Assembly: GCF_040298565.1 (NCBI RefSeq) | Contig: NZ_JBEPAK010000008.1 | Span: 1-64,000, forward strand | Origin: Kitasatospora sp040298565 | Lineage (GTDB): Bacteria; Actinomycetota; Actinomycetes; Streptomycetales; Streptomycetaceae | Length of the DNA: 64,000 nucleotides | Direction: 5' to 3' | Shown here: piece by piece, positions 33,070 to 40,195 of the stretch | How the letters are laid out: each line of letters starts with the position of its first letter | Position numbering within the stretch: position 1 is the first letter of the stretch | Translations under genes and position numbers: made by a program | Notes under the pieces: model-generated | Told to the model about the DNA's origin: nothing | Database searches by the model: none | The model's input: only the letters and a program-made list of their open reading frames with translations

Positions 33070-34493
33070 GACGGCCCCGATCCGGGCGGCGCTGCCGCGC
33101 CCGACGTCGGTCCTGGCGCCGTTCCTGACGCCACGCCCGACGCGCCTCCCGGCGCCACGCCCGGCGCGCCTCCCAGCGCCACCCCGCGCGCCGCCAGCAG
33201 TCCCACGAGCCGTTCCCAGCCCGCGCCGGTCACCAGCCCGCCGGTTGCCGGGAAGGCCACCGCCGGGATGGTGACGGCCAACCCGTCACGGTCCCCGGCC
33301 AGCGTGTGGACCTCCGCCACCCGGCGCCGCCCCGAGCCCGGGTCCCGGACCAGGTGGACCACCACGTCGAGTGCCGCCCGCAGTTGGCTGTGCAGCGCCG
33401 GCCGGTCGAGCCCGGCGAGCGAGCCCAGCGCCTCCAGCCGGACCGGCACGTCCGCCGCCGTGTTGGCGTGGACCGTTCCGCAGCCGCCCTCGTGACCGGT
33501 GTTGAGCGCCGCCAGCAGGTCCGACACCTCGGCCCCGCGCACCTCGCCGATGACCAGGCGGTCCGGCCGCATCCTCAGCGCCTGCCGGACGAGGTCCCGC
33601 AGGGTGAACTCGCCCAGCCCCTCCTGGTTCGGCGGTCTGCTCTGCAACCGCACGACGTGGGGGTGGGCCGGTCGAAGTTCGGCGGAGTCCTCGGCGACCA
33701 CGATCCGCTCGTCCGACCCGACCAGTCCGAGCAGCGCCGCGAGCAGCGTGGTCTTGCCCGATCCCGTCCCGCCGGAGACCAGGACGGACAGCCGCGCCCG
33801 CACGATGCCCGCCAGGAGGTCGGCGCCCTCCGGCGGCAGTGCCCCGCCCGCCACCAGCTCGTCGAGCGTGAACGGCCGGGGCCGGCACACCCGCAGCGAG
33901 ATGTGCGTGCAGCCGGCCGCGATCGGCGGCAGCACCGCGTGCAGTCTGGTGCCGTCCGGCAGGCGGGCGTCCACCCACGGCCGCGCGTCGTCCAGGCGCC
34001 GCCCGGCGGCGGTGGCCATCCGGTGGGCCAGCCGCCGCACCGCCTCGGCGTCGGCGAAGCGGACCCCGGTGGCCCGGTGCAGGCCGCCGCCACGGTCGAC
34101 CCACACCTCGTCCGGACCGTTCACCAGCACGTCGGTGACGTCCGGCGTCGCCAACAGCCGGTCCAGCGGGCCCGCACCCACCAGTTCGGCGCGCAGCGAG
34201 CGCACGGTGTCCAGCACCTCGTCACCACCGAGCGGTGGCCGGGAGGCCCGCAGCACCGCCGCGACCGAGCCCGCCGTGGGGGCGGCCCCGGATTCGGCCA
34301 GCCGCAGCCGGACCGCGTCCACCAGCTCCGCCGTCCGCTCCTCGCGGGCCGTCCGGCCGTACGGGCAGGGCCCGTGTCCGGCCCGGGGCGGCCCCCCAGG
34401 GGGCGGCACGCTCCTGAGCGGACGGTGCTCCAGCGCACCGTCGCCCGCGCCCGGGGCGCCACCCCGGGGACCTGTCCTGCGCAGACGGACCAT
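33066..34493 (-). CDS. tadA: TadA/CpaF-type secretion ATPase
   Basis: This 475-aa ATPase powers pilus extrusion. After a Pro/Gly-rich leader (1-55) comes an N-terminal domain. The P-loop is SGGTGSGKTT (Lys247), with an Asp box (RIVVAEDSAEL) and the His box (GHEGGCGTVHANTA). VIGEVRGAEVSDLL is the Walker B region. The C-terminus ends in a Gly/Ala/Pro tail of about 40 residues. The ATG overlaps the stop of the CpaE-like gene (TGATG), and its own stop overlaps a small ORF. Confidence 0.92.
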   Translation of the reverse strand: MVRLRRTGPRGGAPGAGDGALEHRPLRSVPPPGGPPRAGHGPCPYGRTAREERTAELVDAVRLRLAESGAAPTAGSVAAVLRASRPPLGGDEVLDTVRSLRAELVGAGPLDRLLATPDVTDVLVNGPDEVWVDRGGGLHRATGVRFADAEAVRRLAHRMATAAGRRLDDARPWVDARLPDGTRLHAVLPPIAAGCTHISLRVCRPRPFTLDELVAGGALPPEGADLLAGIVRARLSVLVSGGTGSGKTTLLAALLGLVGSDERIVVAEDSAELRPAHPHVVRLQSRPPNQEGLGEFTLRDLVRQALRMRPDRLVIGEVRGAEVSDLLAALNTGHEGGCGTVHANTAADVPVRLEALGSLAGLDRPALHSQLRAALDVVVHLVRDPGSGRRRVAEVHTLAGDRDGLAVTIPAVAFPATGGLVTGAGWERLVGLLAARGVALGGAPGVAPGGASGVASGTAPGPTSGAAAPPGSGPS

Positions 34494-35617
34494 CAGTACA
34501 CACCTCCTCCGACCGCCGGCACCGGCGGCAGTACCCGGTTCAGGAAGGCCGCGCAGAAGCGCGCGAGCGGGCCGTTCTCCCGGAGGCCGGGCGGAACGCC
34601 GTTCTCGACGTCCTCGGCCAGGCCCGGCTCCGGCTCCAGCTCTCCGGCCAGCTCCAGTCGCAGCCCGCGGGCGATCCGGTGTGCCGGGAGCCCGCCGGCC
34701 CGGACCGGCCGGACCACCGCCCGGACGTCCCCGATCCGCATCCGGGCCGCCGCGGCCACCCGGTCGGCGGCCGCCACCGCGCGCAGTTCGGCGGGGACGA
34801 CCAGCAGCGCCAGGTCGGACTGCTCCAGCGCCTGTCCTGCGGCCGCGTCGAGGTGGCGCGGAACGTCGACCACCACCAGGCCGCCGCGTCGCCGGGAGGC
34901 GGCCAGCACGCTGCGCATGGCCTCCGCCGGCACCGTCAGGGTGTCTCCCCGGTCCCAGGAGAGGCAGGACAGCGCGGAGAGCCGTTTGAGGGCCGGTAGG
35001 GCCCGGGCCAACTCGGCCCCGCTGACCCGTCCACGCGAACCGGCGAGGTCGGGCCAGCGCAGTCCGCGGGCCGTCTCGCCGCCGAGCAGGATGTCCAGGC
35101 CCCCGCCGAGCGGATCGCCGTCGATGAGCATGGTCCGCCGGCCCGTGCGCGCGGCGGCGACCGCGAGGGCACAGGCCAGGGTCGACGCCCCGGCGCCGCC
35201 TCGTCCGCCGATGACGGCGACGGTGGCCGCGGGGCAGCCGGCGCCCTCGGCCGCGTCGGCGATCCGGTCGAGCAGCCAGGCTTCGGCGTCGGGAAGGAAC
35301 AGCACGTGTTCGGCGCCGAGTTGGACGGCTCGGACCCATACCCCGGGATCATCGAGGTCCAGGCCGAGCAGGAGGACCCCGCCGCGCCGGCTCAGGCCCG
35401 CGCAGCGTTCGGACTGGTCGTCCCCGACCAGGACCAGCGGGGCGCCCTCCCACAGTTCGCGCGGCGGTGGTGCACCGCGGATCAGCCGCGGCTCGGTGCC
35501 CGCTGCCGCGCAGAGCCGCAGCAGGTGCTCGGCCAGGCCCTCGTCCTCGGTGACGACGAGCGGCCCGGCGGCCGCCGGGTCCTCGGCGGTGACGTGGTCG
35601 GCGATCGGCGTCGACAT
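34493..35617 (-). CDS. CpaE/Ssd-like ParA-type ATPase of the Tad locus
   Basis: This 374-aa protein combines an N-terminal receiver-like domain (about 15-125) with a MinD/ParA-type ATPase domain starting at AVIGGRGGAGASTLA (about 132-146). The deviant P-loop lacks the signature lysine, as in septum-site-determining Ssd proteins. MLIDGDPLGGGLDILLG and LVVVDVPRHLD are the other nucleotide motifs. It is the first gene of the Tad operon and probably positions the pilus machine. The ATG at 35617 has GGGAGAG upstream. Confidence 0.87.
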   Translation of the reverse strand: MSTPIADHVTAEDPAAAGPLVVTEDEGLAEHLLRLCAAAGTEPRLIRGAPPPRELWEGAPLVLVGDDQSERCAGLSRRGGVLLLGLDLDDPGVWVRAVQLGAEHVLFLPDAEAWLLDRIADAAEGAGCPAATVAVIGGRGGAGASTLACALAVAAARTGRRTMLIDGDPLGGGLDILLGGETARGLRWPDLAGSRGRVSGAELARALPALKRLSALSCLSWDRGDTLTVPAEAMRSVLAASRRRGGLVVVDVPRHLDAAAGQALEQSDLALLVVPAELRAVAAADRVAAAARMRIGDVRAVVRPVRAGGLPAHRIARGLRLELAGELEPEPGLAEDVENGVPPGLRENGPLARFCAAFLNRVLPPVPAVGGGVY

Positions 35618-36344
35618 GGTGCTCTCTCCCCTCTGCGCCGCCGACCACAGGGGCCGGGGCGCGCGTCGGACGGTGCCGGCGGACGGCCGCTCGGCAGACC
35701 TCCGGAGAGGAAGGGGATGAGGCTCTGCCCGGCGACCGCCGCCGACCATCACGGTGGGGGGGAGATCCGGATTACGTCATCCGCGTTCCGATTGCCTGTG
35801 GATAACTCGGGGGCTGTGGATGAAAACGTTCACCCGGGCGGGGGGCTATTCGGCGAGGAATTGACGAAAGGGGGTCACCGAGATGAACCGGCCGATCACT
35901 CACCCCCCGGCCGAGCACTCCTCCAGGCAGCCGGTCTCCGCCTTCCGCACCCCACCGGACCGGTTCGGCGGGCACCGGTCGGGCGCGGGCCGCACGGGCG
36001 GCTCGGCATGAGCAACCAGCAACGCAGAGTGACGAAAGGTGGGGGATGGACCAGGCTGTCGACACCCCCCGTACACCGTCGGCGGGGCGGTCGCGTCAGC
36101 CGCCGCGAGAGGCCTTCAAGCCCCGAAAATGGCCCCGGACGTGCGACGACCCCCGCCGGGGGGGGAGAGCGGGGGTCGTCTATCCACAGCCCGACTCGGG
36201 GGGGAGGAGCCGGACCGGGTTAGCACGGTCGCGAACGATCCGTGACTTCCATGGTGTACCCGAGCGGCCAGAAACACAAACCCGCACGCCCGCGAGTACG
36301 CCGAATGGCGGGGTGTTTTGCGGCTCCCTCTATCCTCGGTTCCC
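35618..36344. other. Divergent intergenic region with DnaA-box-like sites
   Basis: This 727-bp gap separates the Tad operon (minus) from the HAD gene (plus) and must hold both promoters. TGTGGATAA at 35797-35805 is a perfect E. coli-type DnaA box in reverse, TGTGGATGA at 35815-35823 differs at one base, and CTATCCACA lies at 36180-36188. The TATCCT at about 36331, 14 bp before the GTG of the HAD gene, could be the -10 box of a leaderless transcript. Two short overlapping frames (35883-36011, 36008-36223) are present but weakly supported. Confidence 0.5.
35883..36011 (+). CDS. Possible 42-aa small ORF
   Basis: This frame starts at ATG 35883, preceded by an AAAGGGGG purine run 9 bp upstream. 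It encodes a polar, Pro/Arg/His-rich peptide with no recognisable motif. Its stop overlaps the ATG (36008) of a second frame of 71 codons as ATGA. The ribosome binding site and the coupling are the only support. It may be chance in GC-rich DNA. Confidence 0.25.
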   Translation: MNRPITHPPAEHSSRQPVSAFRTPPDRFGGHRSGAGRTGGSA

Positions 36345-37244
36345 GTGGACACCACCGAGAACGCCGACGACCACGCCGACGAGTCCCAGGACGAGACCAC
36401 CGGGCCCGAGGAGCGCGGCGTGCCCGCCCGTCCCCGGCCGAGCGGACCGCGCACGGCCGCCTTCTTCGACCTCGACAAGACCATCATCGCGAAGTCGAGC
36501 GCGTTGGCCTTCAGCCGGCCGTTCTACCAAGGCGGCCTGATCAACCGTCGGGCCGTCCTGCGCAGCGCGTACGCGCAGTTCGTCTTCCTGGTCGGCGGCG
36601 CGGACCACGACCAGATGGAGAAGATGCGCGAGTACCTCTCCGCCCTGACCCGGGGCTGGAACGTCCAGCAGGTCCGCGAGATCGTCGCCGAGACCCTGCA
36701 CAACCTGATCGACCCGATCATCTACGACGAGGCCGCCTCGCTCATCGAGCAGCACCACGCGGCCGGCCGGGACGTGGTGATCGTCAGCAGCTCCGGCTCC
36801 GAGGTGGTCGAGCCGATCGGCGAGTTGCTCGGCGCGGACCACGTGATCGCCACCAGGCTCAAGGTCGAGGACGGCTGCTACACCGGCGAGATCGAGTACT
36901 ACGCCTACGCCGAGAACAAGGCCGCCGCCATCCGGGAGCTGGCCCGGACGGAGGGCTACGACCTGGCCGAGTCGTACGCCTACAGCGACTCGTCGACCGA
37001 CCTGCCGCTGCTGGAGGCCGTCGGGCACCCCTCGGCCGTCAACCCCGACCGCGCGCTGCGCAAGGAGGCGCAGGCACGGGAGTGGCCCGTGCTGGTCTTC
37101 GACCGGCCGGTAAAACTGCGGCGCCGGCTGCCCGAGTTCTCCGCGCCGAGCGGTTCGGTGCTGACCGCGGTGGCGGTCGGGACGGCGTTGGTGACCGGCG
37201 CGGTCATCTGGTACCTGGCGCGGCGGCGGCGCCCCGTCGCCTGA
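36345..37244 (+). CDS. HAD-IB family phosphatase with C-terminal membrane helix
   Basis: This 299-aa protein has motif I FFDLDKTII (about 41-49), motif II VIVSSSGSEV (145-154) and a Lys in ENKAAAIREL. Motif III/IV is YSDSSTDLPLL, as in phosphoserine-phosphatase-like (subfamily IB) enzymes. The C-terminal TAVAVGTALVTGAVIWYLARRRR is a tail anchor. The N-terminal 35 residues are acidic. The GTG at 36345 has no ribosome site and lies 8 bp after a TATCCT box, suggesting leaderless translation. Substrate is unknown. Confidence 0.87.
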   Translation: MDTTENADDHADESQDETTGPEERGVPARPRPSGPRTAAFFDLDKTIIAKSSALAFSRPFYQGGLINRRAVLRSAYAQFVFLVGGADHDQMEKMREYLSALTRGWNVQQVREIVAETLHNLIDPIIYDEAASLIEQHHAAGRDVVIVSSSGSEVVEPIGELLGADHVIATRLKVEDGCYTGEIEYYAYAENKAAAIRELARTEGYDLAESYAYSDSSTDLPLLEAVGHPSAVNPDRALRKEAQAREWPVLVFDRPVKLRRRLPEFSAPSGSVLTAVAVGTALVTGAVIWYLARRRRPVA

Positions 37245-37622
37245 GGCCTCGGACCGGCCCGGGAACACCGATCGGGCCGAAACGGGCAATCAGCACAGAC
37301 TTCTCGATTCGGGTTCCCCTTTCGGCCGAAACGCGATACAAATGAAGCACGGCCCGCGAGACCCGGTCAGGACCGAAGAGGTCAAACCGACAACGCAGTT
37401 CAGGCCCCACGGACCGCGCGTACAGATATCCGGGCACCCACATGCAGCCGACCCGCTGTCGGGCCGCCGGACCAGACGAACGGGCAGGATCCCCGTCTGG
37501 TCGGCACTTCCGGTGCATGCTTGGTCACCCGGTGTCTGCACCAGCGGCGGCACCATGCAGGATCAGGTGCCGCCGCATCCACGTGTCCGCAGGCGCCCTC
37601 TGTGTGTCCGCGCGCGCCCCGC
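37245..37622. other. Convergent intergenic region without a gene
   Basis: This 378-bp gap lies between convergent HAD and Fic-like genes. Short frames on both strands have poor codon bias and no homology that I recognise. GGCCGAAA near 37274 is mirrored by TTTCGGCC near 37320, an inverted pair about 40 bp apart that may help terminate both transcripts. The local GC content is lower than in the flanking genes. Confidence 0.45.
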
Positions 37623-38513
37623 TCAGGCCATCCCGCGCTGCATCGCCTCGCAGACCGCCGTGCTCTCCCGCACCCCGAGCCGCAGGGCCCGGCCGCAGTG
37701 GTGGATCCAGGCCGCCATGCCCTCCGGCGTGCCCCCCAGGTAGCCGGCGAGGGCCCTCCGGTAGGTGTCGGTGCCCAGTTCCGCCAGGCCGACCTCGGCC
37801 GGGCAGATCGACTTCGGGTCGAGGCCCTCGGCGATCAGCACGATCCGCTGGGCGGCCCGCGCGATCACCCCGTTGTACGCGCCGAACGGCCGCAGGGCGA
37901 GGAGTTCGCCGTGCACCACGGCGGCGACCACCAGGGCGGGCGTCCCCACGCCCTGGCCCTCGGCGCGGGCCACCAGGAGCCGGGAGAGCTGGTCCAGCCG
38001 GGCCGCGACCTCCTCCGCGCCCGGCGCGGGGGGCAGCGCGGGCAGCGGTCCGTCCGCGGCGTCCACCTCGACGCTGTCCACCGGCTTGAGCTCCAGCGGG
38101 AACAGCTCCTCGGCCCGCTCCCCCGCCCGCCGCGGCCGACCGGCCGCCGGGTCGGCGTCGCCGACCGCGAGCAGGTGCAACCGGGCCAGCACCTGGAGCG
38201 GCGAGTGCCGCCAGACGCTCAGCAGCTGGCCGGCCTCGGCGGTGATCCGCAGGGCCGCACCGACCGTGCGGGCTTCGTCGTCCGCGCCGAAGTCGGTGCG
38301 CCGCCGGACCTCCTCCAGCGGCCAGTCGGCCCCCGCGACGGCCGCGGACGCGCGGGCGCCGCGCAGCGCGGACTCGGAGGTGACCTCGGCCGCGCGGCGC
38401 CGCATCACCCGGTGGCCGTAGAGCCGGTCGACGGCCTTGCGCACCTCGGCGACCGCGTCGGGGACCCCGGGAAGCTGGGCCAGCGGGGCGAGGGGATCTG
38501 TTCCAGTGCTCAC
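37623..38513 (-). CDS. Fic-like protein with degenerate active-site motif
   Basis: This 296-aa helical protein has LRPFGAYNGVIAR near residues 209-221, where canonical Fic AMP-transferases have HPFxxGNGRxxR. The catalytic His is Arg here and the second Arg is retained. An N-terminal domain of about 150 residues precedes it. The protein may be an inactive Fic relative or use a different chemistry; streptomycete homologues are often labelled Fic family or oxidoreductase without data. The GTG at 38513 follows GGGTAG. It is convergent with the HAD gene and divergent from the CooC-like gene. Confidence 0.72.
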   Translation of the reverse strand: MSTGTDPLAPLAQLPGVPDAVAEVRKAVDRLYGHRVMRRRAAEVTSESALRGARASAAVAGADWPLEEVRRRTDFGADDEARTVGAALRITAEAGQLLSVWRHSPLQVLARLHLLAVGDADPAAGRPRRAGERAEELFPLELKPVDSVEVDAADGPLPALPPAPGAEEVAARLDQLSRLLVARAEGQGVGTPALVVAAVVHGELLALRPFGAYNGVIARAAQRIVLIAEGLDPKSICPAEVGLAELGTDTYRRALAGYLGGTPEGMAAWIHHCGRALRLGVRESTAVCEAMQRGMA

Positions 38514-38635
38514 CTACCCGAGAGTAATGAACGGGTCGCCCCTCCCGGAACAGCAACCCCGCATCACCCGTTAGAGGCAATCCTCACTTCCCTCCTCCGC
38601 CGGAGCCCAAACCTTGGCTAGCATGGCCACTATCG

Positions 38636-38656
38636 GAGACGATAACGATTTCCAAT
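38636..38656. promoter_or_regulatory. Fur/Zur-like AT-rich operator candidate
   Basis: The sequence around GATAACGATTTCC (38641-38653) is the most AT-rich patch upstream of the CooC-like gene. It has the spacing of a Fur-family box (TGATAAC-G-ATTxxCA pattern), with only partial dyad symmetry. Fur-family metal regulators bind such sites. Location about 80 bp upstream of the ATG suits an operator. It is a candidate by eye only. Confidence 0.3.
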
Positions 38657-38732
38657 AGAGGCGCAGTCGCAACAGCCTCGCCCTCGAGCACCCGGCCCGC
38701 CGCAGGGCCCAGAGCGAAAGCCGGAGCCCCAG

Positions 38733-39776
38733 ATGAAGATCGCCTTCGTCGGCAAGGGCGGCAGCGGGAAGACCACGCTGTCCGCACTGTTCATCCGCCA
38801 CCTGGCCGCCGTCGGCCGGCCGGTCATCGCCGTCGACGCCGACATCAACCAGCACCTCGGCCCCGCACTCGGCCTGACAGATGCCCAGGCGGCCGCGCTG
38901 CCCTCGCTCGGGGCGCACCTGCCGGAGATCAAGGAGTACCTGCGCGGCAGCAACCCGCGGATCCGCTCGGCCGACGAGATGATCAAGACCACGCCGCCCG
39001 GCCGCGGTTCGCGCCTGCTGCGGATCGTCGAGGAGAACCCGGTCTACGCCTCCTGCGCCCGCCCGATCGCGCTGGACGAGGGCTCGGTCCGGCTGCTGGC
39101 GACCGGCGCCTTCACCGAGGAGGACCTCGGGGTGGCCTGCTACCACTCCAAGGTCGGCGCGGTGGAGCTGCTGCTCAACCACCTGGTGGACGGCCCGGAC
39201 GAGTACCTGGTCACCGACATGACCGCGGGCTCCGACTCCTTCGCCTCCGGCCTCTTCACCCGCTTCGACCTCACCTTCCTGGTGGCCGAGCCGACCCGCA
39301 AGGGCGTCTCCGTCTACCGCCAGTACCGGGACTACGCCCGGGACTTCGGCGTGCAGCTGCGGGTGATCGGCAACAAGGTGCAGGGCCCCGACGACCTGGC
39401 CTTCCTGCGCCGCGAGGTCGGCGACGACCTGCTCACCACCTTCGGGCAGTCCGACTGGGTGCGCCGCCTGGAGCAGGGGGCCGAGCCCCCGCTGAAGTCG
39501 CTGGAGCCGGCCAACCGGGCCGTGCTGGCGCAGTTGCAGACCGAGGCCGAGGCGGCGTACGGGCGACGCGACCCGCGGCGGTACTCCGAGCAGGCGGCGC
39601 TCTTCCACCGGCGCAACGCGGAGAGTTGGGCCAACGCCAAGGTCGGCGTCGACCTCGCGACCCAGGTGGACGAGGACTTCGTGCTGGGCGAGTGCACGGA
39701 CGGCTTCGCGGACGGCTTGACGGACGGGTTCGCGGCGGGCGGCGGGCGGGCCACACCGGCGGGGGTCACCGCCTGA
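38733..39776 (+). CDS. CooC/MinD-like nucleotide-binding ATPase
   Basis: This 347-aa protein begins MKIAFVGKGGSGKTTLSAL, the deviant P-loop of the ParA/MinD/CooC group, followed by VIAVDADINQHL. The ALLSCSK-type switch is replaced by DEYLVTDMTAGSDSFASGLF. CooC relatives are metallochaperone ATPases that insert nickel or iron-sulfur metals; this copy lies far from any carbon monoxide dehydrogenase gene. The 60-residue C-terminal tail contains a FADGLTDGFA repeat. The ATG at 38733 has GGAG upstream. A strong hairpin follows the gene. Confidence 0.82.
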   Translation: MKIAFVGKGGSGKTTLSALFIRHLAAVGRPVIAVDADINQHLGPALGLTDAQAAALPSLGAHLPEIKEYLRGSNPRIRSADEMIKTTPPGRGSRLLRIVEENPVYASCARPIALDEGSVRLLATGAFTEEDLGVACYHSKVGAVELLLNHLVDGPDEYLVTDMTAGSDSFASGLFTRFDLTFLVAEPTRKGVSVYRQYRDYARDFGVQLRVIGNKVQGPDDLAFLRREVGDDLLTTFGQSDWVRRLEQGAEPPLKSLEPANRAVLAQLQTEAEAAYGRRDPRRYSEQAALFHRRNAESWANAKVGVDLATQVDEDFVLGECTDGFADGLTDGFAAGGGRATPAGVTA

Positions 39777-39790
39777 CGCCGCCACGAACC

Positions 39791-39835
39791 GAACGGGCCG
39801 CCGCCCTCCCCTCCCGGGAGGACGGCGGCCCGTTC
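39791..39835 (+). terminator. Strong hairpin terminator after the CooC-like gene
   Basis: GAACGGGCCGCCG at 39791-39803 pairs with CGGCGGCCCGTTC at 39823-39835, with an extended inner pairing CCTCC/GGAGG. It begins 15 bp after the stop. The T-run is short (GTTCC), as usual in high-GC genomes. Confidence 0.75.
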
Positions 39836-40195
39836 CCCATGTCGGCCCCGCGGCGCCACCAGCAGATTCCCGCCCGTTCGGACACCACCCAATGGGGTGA
39901 ATCAGGGGATTTCGGCTTCCCACCGGGAAGGACGTCGTGCAAAGCTTTCATTACTCTCGGTTTACCGAGCCTTGACGGTCCGTCCCCACGGCCCTCGGTG
40001 AGACATCCCGCAGCTCGCCCAGGCGCCTGGCGGACCTGATGGTCGACGCCGGCCGGTGACACCCACATTCCCCGCCGCGCCCACGCCATCCCGCCACACC
40101 GTCGCGACCCACGACAGCCGATCCGCTCCGGAGCCCCACCCCGGACTCACCGCCGGACCTGACTGCGTTCGTTCCCCCGGACAGACGGGAAGACA
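39836..40195. other. Upstream region of the SulP-carbonic anhydrase gene
   Basis: This is a 360-bp region without a gene. An AT-richer patch near 39940-39965 (CAAAGCTTTCATTACTC) is a promoter candidate. It is followed by a perfect CTCGG-TTTA-CCGAG dyad at 39956-39969 that could be an operator. No riboswitch is recognised. Confidence 0.4.

Noticed and set aside
35797..36188. Chromosomal replication origin
   Set aside because: Only three DnaA-like boxes, and dnaA, dnaN and the dense box array of a streptomycete oriC are absent.
37342..37743. Plus-strand frame across the HAD/Fic-like gap
   Set aside because: It runs into the Fic-like gene in antisense and has no good start.
38623..38658. 11-codon frame MATIGDDNDFQ upstream of the CooC-like gene
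   Set aside because: It has no ribosome site, no coupling and no leader-peptide pattern such as repeated codons.
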